From Thermomonas sp. S9 (lineage in GTDB: Bacteria; Pseudomonadota; Gammaproteobacteria; Xanthomonadales; Xanthomonadaceae): 64,000 nt of DNA. The position numbers and the translations under genes are program-made. How positions within the stretch are numbered: position 1 is the first letter of the stretch; each line of letters opens with the position of its first letter. Positions 22,036 through 32,784 of the stretch are shown here, in pieces. Where the stretch lies: assembly GCF_024704365.1 (NCBI RefSeq), contig NZ_JAJDFY010000001.1:62001-126000 (forward strand), written 5' to 3'. Under the pieces are notes generated by a model, which searched no databases, was not told where the DNA came from, and saw only the letters and a program-made list of their open reading frames with translations.

Positions 22036-22176
22036 CCGCTCGGCGGCACCCCCGGCCCGTCGGCGGGCAGGCCGCCGGGCGTTCGCGGGCTCGCGGCTAG
22101 CGCCGCTCGGCGGCACCCCCGGCCCGTCGGCAGGCAGGCCGCCGGGCGTTCGCGGGCTCGCGGCTAGCGCCGCTCG
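22036..22176. repeat. 67-bp tandem repeat, two copies plus a stub
   Basis: Copies at 22036-22102 and 22103-22169 differ by one base (G/A at 22065 versus 22132), followed by the first 7 bases of a third. Each unit begins CCGCTCGGCGGCACCCCC and ends GCGGCTAGCG and has several short GC-rich dyads. It fills the space between purL and the gsp promoter. No gene is supported here. Confidence 0.85.
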
Positions 22177-22196
22177 AAAGCCCCGCTCACCCCAGC

Positions 22197-25100
22197 TCAC
22201 ACCCGGGCGTTGCGGAACATGCGCAGCCACGGCGACTCCTCCGGCCAGTCGGCCGGGGCCCAGCTGAAGTTGGCGCTGCGCAGGGTGCGCTCGGGATGCG
22301 GCATCAGGATCGTGGCGCGGCCGTCGCGGCTGGTGACGCCGGCGATGCCGTCGGGCGAGCCGTTCGGGTTGGCCGGGTAGTGCTCCGCGACGCGAGCGCC
22401 GTCCATGTAGCGCACGGCCACGTCCACCACGCCGCGATCGATCGCATCCGCGAACACCGCGCGGCCCTCGCCATGCGCCACCGCCACCGGGATCCGCGAC
22501 CCCGCCATGCCGCGCAGGAACACCGACGGCGACTCGCCCACCTCCAGCAGCGCCAGCCGCGCCTCGTACTGCTCGCTGGCATTGCGCTGGAAGGTCGGCC
22601 AGTGCTCCGCGCCGGGGATGATGTCGCGCAGCTGCGCCAGCATCTGGCAGCCGTTGCAGATGCCCAGCGCGAGGCTGTCGCTGCGCGCGAAGAACGCGGC
22701 GAACATCGCGCGCAGGGCCGGGCGGCTCGAGGATCGAGGTGGCCCAGCCGCGACCGGCGCCGAGCACGTCGCCGTAGCTGAAGCCGCCGCAAGCGGCCAG
22801 AGCGTGGAAGTCCTTGAGGTCGAAGCGGCCGGCGATGAGGTCGCTCATGTGCACGTCGAACGCGTCGAAGCCGGCGCGATCGAAGGCGTAGGCGGTTTCC
22901 ATCTGGCTGTTGACGCCCTGCTCGCGCAGGATCGCCACCTTCGGACGCGCGCCGGTGGCAATGAACGGTGCCGCCACGTCCTCCGCGGCATCGAAGGTGA
23001 GCACCGGCTGCAGGCCCGGCGCGTCGAACCGGCGCGCGGCCTCGCGCTCGGCATCGGCGCAGGCGGGGTTGTCGCGCAGGCGCTGGATGGCGTGGGTGAC
23101 CGACCACCAGGCATCGAACAGCTCGTCCCAGCGCCACTGCGCCAGCTCCGCCTCGCCGTCCGCGATCCGCACCACCGGCGCGGTGGTCGGCACCGCGATC
23201 CGCTGCGCGCATTCGATCAGGCCGTGGCGCGCGACCAGGTCGGCGAACGCGGCGCGCTCCGCCACCGGCACCTGCACCACCGCGCCCAGCTCCTCGTTGA
23301 ACAGCGCGCGCAGCGGGTCGTCGCTGCGGCCATCGCCCCAACCGTCGAGGCGGATGTCCAGCCCGACCCGCGAGGCGAACGCCATCTCGCACAGGGTGGC
23401 GAACACGCCGCCGTCGGAACGGTCGTGATAGGCCAGCAGCAGGCCTTCGGCGCGCGCCTCGCGCACCAGTTCGAACAGCGCGCGCAGGCGCTGCGGGTCG
23501 TCGAGGTCGGGCACTTCGCCGCCAAACGCCGGCAGCAGGCCGCCGCGATTGGCCTGCGGATGGCACTGCGCCAGCACCGAGCCGCCCATGCGCTGGCGCC
23601 CGCCGCCGAGCCCGATCAGCCACAGCTCGGAGTCCACGTCGCGGCGCAGCAGCGGGGTCAGCTGGCCGCGCACGTCCGCCACCGGCGCAAACGCCGAGAC
23701 CACCGGCGACACCGGCGATACGACCTTGTGCGCGCCCTCGGCGTCCTGCCACTGCGCCTGCATCGACAGCGAATCCTTGCCGACCGGGATGCCGAGCTCG
23801 AGTTCCGGGCAAAGCTCCAGCCCGACCGCCTTGACCGCGTCGTACAGGCGTGCGTCCTCGCCGGGATGCCCGGCCGCCGCCATCCAGTTGGCCGACAGCT
23901 TGATCCGGTCCAGCGCCTCCAGCGGCGCCGCCATCAGGTTGGTGAGGGCCTCGCCCACCGCCATCCGCGCCGCCGCCGCGGCGTCCAGCAGCGCCAGCGG
24001 GGTGCGCTCGCCCATGCTCATCGCCTCGCCCGCAAAGCCGTCGAAACCGGACAGGGTGATCGCGCAGTCGGCCACCGGCAGCTGCCACGGCCCGACCATC
24101 TGGTCGCGCGCGGTCAGGCCACCCACGCTGCGGTCGCCGATGGTGATCAGGAACGACTTGGCGGCGACGGTGGGATGCGCCAGCACGCGCAGGCCGGCCT
24201 CGCGCAGGCCGAGCGCGTCGGTGTCGGCCGGCGGCCAGCGCGGCGGCGCCGGGTGCGCGGTGTCGCGGTGCATCTTCGGCGGCTTGCCGAACAGCACGTC
24301 CATCGGCAGATCGATCGCCGGCGGCTGCCCGGCGTAGCCCACCCGCAGGTGCTGCTCGGCGGTGGCGGTGCCGACCACCGCGAACGGACAGCGCTCGCGC
24401 GCGCGCACAGCGCGGCGAACTCGGCCACCCGCGCCTGCGGGATGCCCAGCACGTAGCGCTCTTGCGACTCGTTGCACCACAGCTGCATCGGGGAGAGCGA
24501 GGGATCGTCCTTCGGCACCTGGCCGAGGTCGATCACGCCGCCCACGCCGGAATCGTGCAGCAGCTCGGGGATGGCGTTCGACAGGCCGCCGGCGCCGACG
24601 TCGTGGATCGACAGGATCGGGTTGTCCGCGCCCAGCGCCACGCAGCGGTCGATGACCTCCTGCGCGCGCCGCTCCATCTCCGGGTTGTCGCGCTGCACCG
24701 AGGCGAAGTCGAGCTCCTCGGCGGAGTCGCCGGAGGCGACCGAACTGGCGGCGCCGCCGCCGAGGCCGATCAGCATCGCCGGCCCGCCGAGCACGATCAC
24801 CGCGTCGCCCGGCGAGATCCGCCGCTTCTCCACCTGGCCGCGGTCGATCGCGCCGAGGCCGCCGGCCAGCATGATCGGCTTGTCGTAGCCGCGGGTGAGC
24901 CCGTCGGCCTCGTGCAGCTCGAAGCTGCGGAAATAGCCCGCTAGGTTGGGCCGCCCGAATTCGTTGTTGAACGCCGCCGCGCCCAGCGGTCCGTCACGCA
25001 TGATCTCGAATGCGGAGGCCATGCGCGGATTGAGCGGGCGCGGCGCTTCCCACGGCTGCGGCAGGGTGGGGATGCGCAGGTGCGAGACCGAGAACCCGGT

Positions 25101-26075
25101 CAGGCCCGCCTTCGGGCGGCCGCCGCGGCCGGTGGCGCCCTCGTCGCGGATCTCGCCGCCGGCGCCGGTGGATGCGCCCGGGAACGGCGCGATCGCGGTC
25201 GGGTGGTTGTGGGTCTCCACCTTGATGCAGAACGCCGAATCCGCCACCGGCTCGCTGCGGTAGCGCTGGCTCGCCGGGTCCGGGCGCCAGCGCGCGGCCG
25301 GGTAGCCCGCCACCACCGCGGCGTTGTCGCTGTAGGCCGACAACACGTGCTGCGGGGTGCGCGCCTGGGTGTGCTTGATCATCTTGAACAGCGAGGTGGG
25401 CTGCTCCTGGCCGTCGATGGTCCAGCTGGCGTTGAAGATCTTGTGCCGGCAGTGCTCGGAATTGGCCTGCGCGAACATCATCAGCTCGACGTCGTGCGGG
25501 TCGCGCCCGAGCTCGGCGTAGCGCGCGCGCAGGTAGTCGATCTCGTCCGCGGCCAGGGCCAGGCCCAGGCGCGTATTGGCCTCTTCCAGCCGCGCCAGCG
25601 GCACCACGTCCAGTGCCCCCGCGGGCGGCGCCGCGAACAGCGCCGCGCCGGCCTCGCGCGTCTCCAGCAGCGACTGTGTCATCGGATCGTGCAGCAGCCT
25701 GCCCAGGGCCGCAGCGGTGGCGGCCGCGGCAGGCCAGCCGGTGAGGTCGAGGCGCATCCCGCGTTCGACCCGGCGCACCGGCAGGCCAGCGCCGCGCAGC
25801 AGTTCGGTGGCCTTGCTGGCCCACGGCGAGAGCGTGCCCAGGCGCGGCACCACGTAGCGGCTGGTGGCGCCCGGCGCAGGCGCGGCGAAGCCCTCACCGG
25901 CCTGCAGGATGCGGCGCAGCGTGTCCATGTCCGGGGTCGCGCCCGGTTCGGGATCGACCCAGTAGCCGTGCCAGGCCCCGGTGATGCGCAGGCCGGGGAC
26001 GAGCGCTTGGAGGCGGTCTTGCAGGCGGTCGCGGCGGAACGGCGACAGGGCGGGGGCGCCCTCGAGGACGATCAT
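22197..26075 (-). CDS. purL: Phosphoribosylformylglycinamidine synthase PurL (two frame breaks)
   Basis: The large fused form, about 1,291 residues after repair, which makes FGAM in purine synthesis. The first part has [16 protein letters not shown] and [20 protein letters not shown]; the second ATPase-like half has [12 protein letters not shown] and YHDRSDGG; the glutaminase domain has the nucleophile in [10 protein letters not shown] and the MPHPER histidine. Break 1 lies in a GC dinucleotide run near 24402-24412 (FAALCARE to CPFAVVG); break 2 is an extra C near 22722 before [10 protein letters not shown]. The start is the internal ATG at 26075 ([13 protein letters not shown]), matching homologues. 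Confidence 0.93.
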
Positions 26076-26103
26076 GTCCGGCAATTGGTGTGGACGGCCC
26101 GCC

Positions 26104-26141
26104 ATTGTAGCCGAGCCCCCACCGCCCGCGCCGGCGCGGGC
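26104..26141 (-). promoter_or_regulatory. purL -10 element and dsbC terminator palindrome
   Basis: TACAAT on the minus strand at 26104-26109 stands 28 bases before the purL ATG. Just upstream is a perfect 18-base palindrome (GCCCGCGCCGGCGCGGGC) at 26124-26141, 7 bases below the dsbC stop, a likely terminator for dsbC without a T run. Confidence 0.5.
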
Positions 26142-26148
26142 GCCGCGC

Positions 26149-26944
26149 TCAGGGCGCGTCCAGCGCGTCCAGCCGCTGCGCCAGCCGTTCCGGCGGCAGG
26201 TAGCCGCCGACCAGGCGCCCGTCCAGGGCCAGGATCATCGGCGTGCCCTCCAGCCCCATGCGCAGGCCGGCGCGGTACTGCATGTCCACCGGCGTGCGCG
26301 TGCAGGTCGAAGCCAACGGCACCGGGCGGTCGTTCTTGGCGTCGGTCAGCGCCTTCCTGCGGTCGGGCGCGCACCACACCGCGACCATCTTGCGGTAGTC
26401 GTCGCTGCCCAGCCCGGCGCGCGGGAAGGCCAGGTATTCGACCCGGATGCCGAGCGCGTTGTAGCGGCCGATCTCGGAGTGGAACTTACGGCAGTAGCCG
26501 CATTCGATGTCGGTCAGCACCACCACCGTATGGCGCGGCGTGCCCTTGGGCGCGAACACGATGCGATCGGCTTCCGGCAGCGAGGCCAGGATGTCCTTGC
26601 GCACCTGCGCCATTGCCGCCTCGCTCAGATCCCGGCGCTTGGCCACGTCCACCAGCCCGCCCTGGAACAGGTATTTGCCGTCGTCGCTGACGTACAGCAC
26701 GGTGCCGCCGGCCACCACCTGGCGGAAACCTGGAATCGGGGCCGGGCCGATGCGCTCGATCCGCACGCCCTCGCCCAGCGCCTGCACCGCGGCGCGCGCG
26801 CGCCTCCGGACTGCCGGCGGCGATCTTGCCGAGGTCGGCGGCCGGCACGTCGGCATCGGGCTTGGCGGCGACCGCACCTCCATTGGACTGGGCGCAGGCG
26901 GACAGGCTGAAGCCCAGCAACAGGGCGAGGACGAACTGTTTCAT
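26149..26944 (-). CDS. dsbC: Thiol:disulfide interchange protein DsbC (frame break near 26803)
   Basis: About 264 residues. The N-terminal export signal [20 protein letters not shown] contains a lipobox-like LSAC (Cys17). A dimerisation domain with [20 protein letters not shown] leads to a thioredoxin fold whose active site is CGYC in [13 protein letters not shown]. The cis-proline context [14 protein letters not shown] is present. It isomerises wrong disulfides in the periplasm. The two frames meet in a GC dinucleotide run (26800-26812); a one-base or two-base correction joins GSPEA to [13 protein letters not shown]. It follows xerD by 91 bases, a pairing seen in other gammaproteobacteria. 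Confidence 0.9.
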
Positions 26945-27035
26945 CGGCACTCCGGGACGCAGGGGAACGGCTTGGACCCGGCGCCAGCGCGCCGGTTCCG
27001 CATTGTCGCACGCCGCCGCGCGGGCCCGCGGCGGC

Positions 27036-27998
27036 TCAGGCCCGCGGATGGTGCAGCGCATGCAGCCGGCGCAGGCGGTCGCGCGCGACCAGGGTATAGA
27101 TCTGGGTGGTGGACAGCGAGCTGTGGCCCAGCAGCATCTGCAGCGCACGCAGGTCGGCGCCGTGGTTGAGCAGGTGGGTGGCGAAGCTGTGGCGCAGCCC
27201 GTGCGGGCTGACCCGCGCCGGATCGATCCCGGCCAGTGCCGCATGGCGCTTGACCAGCGCCCAGAACGCCTGGCGGCTGAGCGGGGCGCCCGCGGGCGCG
27301 AGGAACAGCAGCGCCACCGCGGCCGGTGCGCGCGCGCCGGCCAGCAGCGCCGGCCGCGCTTCGTCGAGGTAGCGCTCCAGCCAGTGACGGGACTCCTCGC
27401 CCAGCGGCACCAGGCGTTCCTTGTCGCCCTTGCCGCGCACCCGCAGCAGGCCCTGGCGCAGGTTCACCGCGGTGCCCAGCAGCGCCACCAGCTCGCTCAC
27501 GCGCAAGCCGCAGGCATACATCAGCTCCAGCATCGCGCGGTCGCGCAGGCCCAGCGCAGTGCCGGTGTCGGGCACTTCCAGCAGGGCCGCCACCTGCGCC
27601 TCGGACAGCGCCTTCGGCAGCAGCCGCGGCAGCGCCGGCGCCTGCAGCAGCGCGCACGGATCGTCGCCGCGCAGCCCCGCGCGCAGCGCATGCGCGTAGA
27701 ACGCGTGCAGGCAGGCCAGCAGCCGCGCCGTGCTGCGCGCCGCGTATCCGGCCTGCGCGCGCATCGCCAGATAGTCGAACAGGGCGCCGCGGTCGGCCTG
27801 CAGCAGCGGCGGCCGGCCACTGCCGCGCAGCCAGCGCGCCAACGCCTGCAGGTCGGCGCGGTAGGCGGCCAGGGTGGCGGCGGCCAGCCCGCGCTCGGCC
27901 CACAGCGCGTCCAGGAAGCGCTCGATCGCCTGCGCATCCTGCGCGTCCAGCGGCGGCAGGCGGTGGATGTCGCGGCGGCGGTCGGCGGCGCTCGGCAT
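27036..27998 (-). CDS. xerD: Tyrosine recombinase XerD
   Basis: A 320-residue site-specific recombinase of the XerCD pair that resolves chromosome dimers at dif. All catalytic residues are visible: R166 (ACGLRVSEL), K190 (RGKGDK), H266-x-x-R269 (SPHGLRHSFATH), H292 (LLGHSS) and the nucleophile Y301 (TTQIYTLV). The N-terminal SAM-like DNA-binding domain spans about 20-105. It carries a short insert near 223-236 relative to E. coli XerD. The ATG at 27998 has no ribosome-binding site and lies 6 bases from a TACCCT hexamer. Confidence 0.94.
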   Translation of the reverse strand: MPSAADRRRDIHRLPPLDAQDAQAIERFLDALWAERGLAAATLAAYRADLQALARWLRGSGRPPLLQADRGALFDYLAMRAQAGYAARSTARLLACLHAFYAHALRAGLRGDDPCALLQAPALPRLLPKALSEAQVAALLEVPDTGTALGLRDRAMLELMYACGLRVSELVALLGTAVNLRQGLLRVRGKGDKERLVPLGEESRHWLERYLDEARPALLAGARAPAAVALLFLAPAGAPLSRQAFWALVKRHAALAGIDPARVSPHGLRHSFATHLLNHGADLRALQMLLGHSSLSTTQIYTLVARDRLRRLHALHHPRA

Positions 27999-28004
27999 CG
28001 CCCA

Positions 28005-28010
28005 AGGGTA
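28005..28010 (-). promoter_or_regulatory. Candidate -10 for a leaderless xerD transcript
   Basis: TACCCT on the minus strand with exactly 6 bases between it and the xerD ATG, and no Shine-Dalgarno sequence between. Transcription would start at or next to the ATG. Confidence 0.4.
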
Positions 28011-28033
28011 GCGGCCGCCACGCGCGCCGTCTG

Positions 28034-28039
28034 TATCCT
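28034..28039 (+). promoter_or_regulatory. Candidate -10 for a leaderless RDD-gene transcript
   Basis: TATCCT with exactly 6 bases between it and the ATG at 28046, again without a Shine-Dalgarno sequence. It mirrors the arrangement of the divergent xerD gene 24 bases away. Confidence 0.4.
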
Positions 28040-28045
28040 GTGGCG

Positions 28046-28480
28046 ATGCCCGACCGCCCTTCCTCCCTCATCGGCTGGCGCCTGCTGGCGCTGCTGTACG
28101 ACCTGTTCCCGGCGCTGGCGCTGTGGTTCGTGGTGGCCGCGGCCTTCACCCTCGTGCATGGCGACGCGGTGCGCGGCGGCGCGCTGGGGCTGCTGGAGTT
28201 CGCGGCGCTATGGCTGGTGACCGGGCTGTACGCGACCTGGAGCTGGCACCGCGGCGGCCAGACTCTCGGCATGCGGCCGTGGCGGCTGCACCTGGTGGCC
28301 GTCGACGGCGGCCGCCCCGGCTGGCGCGCGCTGTGGCTGCGCTACGCGCTGGGCGGGGTGTCGCTGCTGGCCGGCGGGCTCGGCTTCTGGTGGGCGTGGC
28401 TCGACCGCGACCGCCTGACCTGGCACGACCGCCTCAGCCGCACGCGCCTGCTCCGCGGGCAGGCGCGGCCGCTGGCGTGA
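28046..28480 (+). CDS. RDD-family membrane protein
   Basis: A 144-residue inner-membrane protein with three hydrophobic helices. RDD-family signs are the early Arg-x-x-x-Leu-Asp-type motif (WRLLALLYDLFPALAL), the central RGGQTLGMRPWRLHLV, and the ending RDRLTWHDRLSRTRLL. Function of the family is poorly known, with some members implicated in ion transport. It is divergent from xerD and convergent with lptG; the start is the ATG immediately after a TATCCT hexamer, since homology begins at MPDRPSSLIGWR. Confidence 0.85.
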   Translation: MPDRPSSLIGWRLLALLYDLFPALALWFVVAAAFTLVHGDAVRGGALGLLEFAALWLVTGLYATWSWHRGGQTLGMRPWRLHLVAVDGGRPGWRALWLRYALGGVSLLAGGLGFWWAWLDRDRLTWHDRLSRTRLLRGQARPLA

Positions 28481-28490
28481 GGCGCACGGA

Positions 28491-29595
28491 TCAGCGGCGG
28501 CGGCGGCGGCGGTGGAACAGGCTCCACGACAGCGCCAGCATCACCAGCGGCGGCAGCGCGTAGGCGATCCGGAAATCGAAGCGGTAGATCCCGGCCAGCC
28601 TGGACGCGATCGTCTGCAGCACCCAGAAGCCCAGCGCGAACACGATGCCGAGGAACAGGCGCTTGCCGTAGCCGCCGCTGCGCAGCGAGCCGAACGCGAA
28701 CGGCAGCGCCGCCAGGCACAGCGCCAGCACGTTGAACGGATAGAACCAGCGGCTCCAGTACACGTTCTCGAACTCGGCCGCATCCAGCTGGTTGCGGCGG
28801 CGGTAGTCGATGCTGGCGCGCAGCTCGCGGCTGCTCATGTTGCCGGGGCGGGTGATACTGGAAGCCAGCGCCGACGGGTCCAGCTGCGAATCCCAGCGTT
28901 CCTGCGCGATGCGGCTGCGCTGCACCGATTTTGGCCCGAACACGGTGCGCTCCACCCCGTGCAGCAGCTCACTGGCCGGCGCGGTGCTCGGCCATGTCCA
29001 CGTTGGCGATCGACAACAGGCGGCCGTCCTCGCCGAACTGGAACAGGCGCACCCCGCGCAGCTCCAGCCAGCGCTCGTTGCCGCGCTGCTTCTCCTCGCC
29101 ACCGCGGGCGTTCAGGAACATGTCGCCCTCGCGCGCCCACAGCCCGCTGTAGCGCGACACCGCCATGTCGCTGTGGCGCACCGCCTTGATCGCCTGCGCG
29201 CGGTCGTCGCCCCACGGCGCCAGGGTCTCGCCGTTGACCACCATCAGCACCGTCACCAATACCAGCGGCGCGAGCACCGACGCGGCCAGCCGCATCCGTG
29301 ACACGCCGATCGCGCGCAGGACGGTCAGCTCGGAGGTGGCCGCCAGCTGGCCCAGCCCCAGCAGCATGCCGATCACCGCGGCGGTCGGGAACAGCACGTA
29401 GGCGCGGCTGGGGATGGTCAGCCCGGTGGCGGCGATGGCGTGGTTGATGGTGTAGCCGCCGCGACCCAGCTCGCCCATCTCGCCGACGAAGGCCAGCACC
29501 ACGTCCAGCCCCAGCAACACGCCCCAGGCCAGCAGCACGCCGCCGAACACGACCCGCGCCAGGTAGAGATCGTGCAGCCGCGGCCAGCGCTTCAC
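28491..29595 (-). CDS. lptG: LPS export permease LptG (frame break near 28982)
   Basis: About 367 residues after repair; with LptF it forms the membrane part of the LptB2FG transporter that lifts LPS from the inner membrane. N-terminal helices (ARVVFGGVLLAWGVLLGLDV), the coupling region SELTVLRAIGVSRMRL, a periplasmic jellyroll, and three C-terminal helices are seen, ending in a poly-Arg tail encoded by a CCG repeat. The GTG start at 29595 overlaps the lptF stop (GTGA). The frame breaks after NVDMAEH; removing one C near 28982 leads into APASELLHGVERTVFG. Confidence 0.9.
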
Positions 29596-30672
29596 TTCGC
29601 CCCCTTCGGGCGCGCCAGGCGGCCGTCGCGGGCATACAGCCAGGCCGCCAGTGCCAGCAGCGGCAGCAGCAGTCCACCACAGGCCGGCGGCGGCCGGAAT
29701 TCGCTCTTCCGCCAGCCACTGGGTGCCGAGCACCAGCAGGAACAGGCCCACGAGATACACCAGGAACGCCAGCAGCATCGCGCCGTAGCGCGACTGCCGC
29801 GGCCCGCTGCGCGCCAGCGGCACCGCCAGCAGCGCCAGCGCCAGCGCCAGCAGCGGCGGCGCGATCCGCCAGTGCAGCTCGGCCTGCGCCGCCGGCGCCG
29901 GGTTGCCCAGCAGGGCCGGGGTCGGCAGCAGCTCGGGGTCATCCAGCTGGCGGGTGTCATCGGCGGTGGGCAGTTCCATCTCGTTGCGGCGGTAGCGCAT
30001 CAGCCGGTAGTCGAGGTCGGGGCCGGCCGCCGGGCCTTCCACCCGGAACCCGTCCAGCAGCGCCAGCACGCGCGCGCCGTGGTCGCGGTAGAGTTCGCCG
30101 CTGCGCGCGGTGGCCACGTCGATGCGATCCCCACGCTCGCGGAACAGGAACACCCGCGCCAGCCTGGTGCCGTCGTTCGACATCTCGCCGGCATAGGCCA
30201 CGCCGCCGTTCGAGAGCGGGGTGAAGCGGCCCGGCTCCAGCCCGGCCACCAGCAGGTTCTTGTTGGCCTCGATCACCATTCCGCGCGCCAGCCGGTTGGC
30301 CCACGGCCCCAGCCACAGCGAGCAGCCCGCGATCACCAGCAGCACCGGCAGCGTCACCATCGCCAGCGGCCGCAGCACCCGCGCCGGGCCCACCCCGACC
30401 GCCGCCAGCACGTGCATCTCGGAATCCCGGTACAGCCGCCCGACCGCCAGCAGCAAGCCCAGCAGCAGCGCCAGCGGCAGGATCATCGGCAGGTAGCCGA
30501 GCAGGCGCAACCCCAGCTGCGACAGCAGCAGCGCCGGCGGCAGCTTGCCGCGCGCCATCTCGCCGATCAGGTCGGCGAACAGCCCGCCCAGGCTGACCAT
30601 GCCCAGCACCACCAGCGCCGCCGCCACGGCACGCGCGAATTCGGCACTCAGGTAGCGGTCCAGCTTCGGCAT
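29592..30672 (-). CDS. lptF: LPS export permease LptF (frame break near 29676)
   Basis: About 359 residues after repair. The start MPKLDRYLSAEFARA is followed by helices (VAAALVVLGMVSLGGLFADL), the DSEMHVLAAVGVGPARVL coupling helix, the periplasmic domain, and the last helices LALALALLAVPLARSGPRQS. As sequenced, the frame runs on into lptG, producing an apparent fusion; removing one base at about 29676 gives the ending LLLPLLALAAWLYARDGRLA and a stop overlapping the lptG GTG. It is divergent from pepA, the usual proteobacterial order. Confidence 0.9.
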
Positions 30673-30740
30673 CGGGCGCGGTTGCTTTAGAATCGGAAAT
30701 CCACTTTCGCGCGGCATCGCCGCCCGAGCGCAGGCCGCGC

Positions 30741-30790
30741 ATTGTATGCCACGCCACCCGCGCGCCCCGGCCGGCGCACCCGGCCGGGGC
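30741..30790. promoter_or_regulatory. lptF -10 and hairpin in the lptF/pepA divergent region
   Basis: On the minus strand TACAAT (30741-30746) stands 68 bases before the lptF ATG. A perfect 10-bp stem (GCCCCGGCCG / CGGCCGGGGC, 30764-30773 and 30781-30790) lies in the pepA leader. On the plus strand TAGAAT at 30688-30693 is a weak -10 candidate for pepA. Confidence 0.4.
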
Positions 30791-30860
30791 TACGCGCATC
30801 CATGCACGCCTACGCACCACTTCCCACGCAGACCCGCGCACAACACAGGTACGTTGATCG

Positions 30861-32342
30861 ATGAGCCTCGAATTCAGCCTGAACCAGACCCCTCCCGCCG
30901 ATGCCGCCGTCGACTGCGTGGTGACCGGCGCCTTCGCCGATGGCCGCCTGACCGCCGCCGGCCAGCAGCTGGATGCTGCCTGCGGCGGCCGCCTGGCGGC
31001 GCTGATCGCGCGCGGCGATGTCGAGGGCAAGGCCGGCAAGACCGCGCTGCTGCACGATCTGCCCGGCATCGCCGCGCCGCGGGTGCTGGTGGTGGGCCTG
31101 GGCGAGGCCGGCAAGTTCGGACCGGCGCAGTATCTGAAGGCGGTGGGCGATGCCGCGCGCGCGCTGAAGACGGGCCCGGTCGGCAGCGCACTGCTGACCC
31201 TGACCGAGCAGGCAATCAAGGAGCGCGACGCCGCCTGGGCGATCCGCCAGGCGGTGATCACCGCCGACCACGCCTGCTACCGCTACACCGCCACCCTCGG
31301 CGCCGACAGCCCCAAGCGCAAGCACACCGGCCTGAACCGGCTGGCGCTGGCCGGCAGCGACGACACCGCGCTGGCGCGCGGCATCGCCATCGCCAAGGGC
31401 GTGGCCTTCACCCGCGAACTGGGCAACCTGCCGCCCAACGTCTGCAACCCGGCCTACCTGGCCGAGCAGGCGCAGGCGCTGGCCACCGCCCACGCCGGGG
31501 TGGAATGCGAGGTGCTGGACGAGCAGGCGATGCAGGCGCTGGGCATGGGCGCGCTGCTGGCGGTCGCGCGCGGCAGCGCGCAGCGCCCGCGCCTGATCGT
31601 GCTCAAGTACACCAATGCCGGCGACGCCAGGCCCTATGTGCTGGTCGGCAAGGGCATCACCTTCGACACCGGCGGCGTCAACCTCAAGGTGCAGGGCGGC
31701 ATCGAGGAAATGAAGTACGACATGTGCGGCGCCGGCAGCGTGCTCGGCACCTTCCTCGCCGCGGTCGAGATGCAGCTGCCGGTCAACCTGGTGTGCATCA
31801 CCGCAGCGGTCGAGAACGCCATCGACGGCAACAGCTACCGTCCGTCGGACGTGATCACCAGCCTGTCCGGCAAGACCATCGAGGTCGGCAACACCGACGC
31901 CGAAGGCCGTCTGATCCTGTGCGATGCACTCACCTATGCGCAGCGCTTCCAGCCGGCGGCGCTGATCGACGTGGCCACCCTGACCGGCGCCTGCGTGATC
32001 GCGCTGGGCAAGCCCGCCACCGGGGTGATGACCAAGGACAGCGACGATCTCGCGCGCGAGCTGCTGGACGCCGGCACCACCGCGCACGACCGCGGCTGGC
32101 AGCTGCCGCTGTGGGACGACTACCAGCCGCTGCTGGATTCCGCGTTCGCCGACGTCTACAACATCGGCGGCCGCTGGGCCGGCGCGATCACCGCCGGCTG
32201 CTTCCTGTCGCGCTTCACCGAGGGCCAGCGCTGGGTGCACCTGGACATCGCCGGCAGCGCCTCCGAGGACGGCAAGATGGGCATGGCCACCGGCCGCCCG
32301 GTCGGCATGCTCAGCCAGTGGCTGCTGGACCGGGTGGCATAA
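30861..32342 (+). CDS. pepA: Leucyl aminopeptidase PepA
   Basis: A 493-residue M17 metallopeptidase that removes N-terminal residues from peptides; in E. coli it is also an accessory DNA-binding protein in Xer recombination. The catalytic half carries [15 protein letters not shown] with the metal and lysine ligands and the family signature NTDAEGRL. Full length with no frame break. It heads the pepA-holC-valS group typical of gammaproteobacteria. Confidence 0.96.
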   Translation: MSLEFSLNQTPPADAAVDCVVTGAFADGRLTAAGQQLDAACGGRLAALIARGDVEGKAGKTALLHDLPGIAAPRVLVVGLGEAGKFGPAQYLKAVGDAARALKTGPVGSALLTLTEQAIKERDAAWAIRQAVITADHACYRYTATLGADSPKRKHTGLNRLALAGSDDTALARGIAIAKGVAFTRELGNLPPNVCNPAYLAEQAQALATAHAGVECEVLDEQAMQALGMGALLAVARGSAQRPRLIVLKYTNAGDARPYVLVGKGITFDTGGVNLKVQGGIEEMKYDMCGAGSVLGTFLAAVEMQLPVNLVCITAAVENAIDGNSYRPSDVITSLSGKTIEVGNTDAEGRLILCDALTYAQRFQPAALIDVATLTGACVIALGKPATGVMTKDSDDLARELLDAGTTAHDRGWQLPLWDDYQPLLDSAFADVYNIGGRWAGAITAGCFLSRFTEGQRWVHLDIAGSASEDGKMGMATGRPVGMLSQWLLDRVA

Positions 32343-32348
32343 GCGCCG

Positions 32349-32774
32349 ATGCCGCGCGCCGATTTCTACCTGATCGACAAGCCGCGCTTCCGCGAGCAGC
32401 CGCTGCTGCTGGTGTGCGAGCTGGCGCGCAAGGCGCATGCCAGCGGCCAGCCCACCCTCATCCTGGCGCGCGACCAGGCCCAGGCCGAGGCGCTGGACGA
32501 CCTGCTGTGGGCCTTCGATCCGGACGAATACCTGCCGCACCAGATCGCCGGGCAGGACGAGGACGAGGACGAGGCCCCGGTCCTGATCGCGCCGCCGGAG
32601 ATCGACGCGCCGCTGCGCCCGCTGCTGATCAACCTGCGCGACGATCCGCCGCAGGGCGCGTTCGAGCGCGTGCTGGAAGTGGTCCCGGCCGAACCGGCCG
32701 CGCGCGGCCCGCTGCGCACGCGCTGGAAGCACTACCAGGCGCTCGGCTTTGCACTCAACAAATACGACATGTAA
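32349..32774 (+). CDS. holC: DNA polymerase III chi subunit HolC
   Basis: A 141-residue protein with the chi start ([14 protein letters not shown]) and the segments [18 protein letters not shown] and [11 protein letters not shown]. Chi joins the clamp loader, through psi, to single-stranded DNA-binding protein. Position between pepA and valS, 6 bases after pepA, is diagnostic. A run of alternating Asp/Glu ([11 protein letters not shown]) is species-specific. A candidate psi partner lies at 36356-36679. Confidence 0.92.
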   Translation: MPRADFYLIDKPRFREQPLLLVCELARKAHASGQPTLILARDQAQAEALDDLLWAFDPDEYLPHQIAGQDEDEDEAPVLIAPPEIDAPLRPLLINLRDDPPQGAFERVLEVVPAEPAARGPLRTRWKHYQALGFALNKYDM

Positions 32775-32784
32775 TCCCGCCGCA

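Noticed and set aside
26144-26160. dsbC as a fused or alternative-start cytoplasmic protein
   Set aside because: The version starting at 26883 begins with a peptide that is out of frame with the true signal sequence; repair in the GC run joins the signal peptide at 26944.
28969-30717. Apparent LptF-LptG fusion protein
   Set aside because: The fusion arises only from a one-base shift near 29676; the repaired lptF ends at 29592 with a GTGA overlap to lptG, the usual two-gene form.
30810-32732. A 640-codon minus-strand frame opposite pepA-holC
   Set aside because: Antisense to a well-supported gene pair; high third-position GC produces such frames throughout this window.
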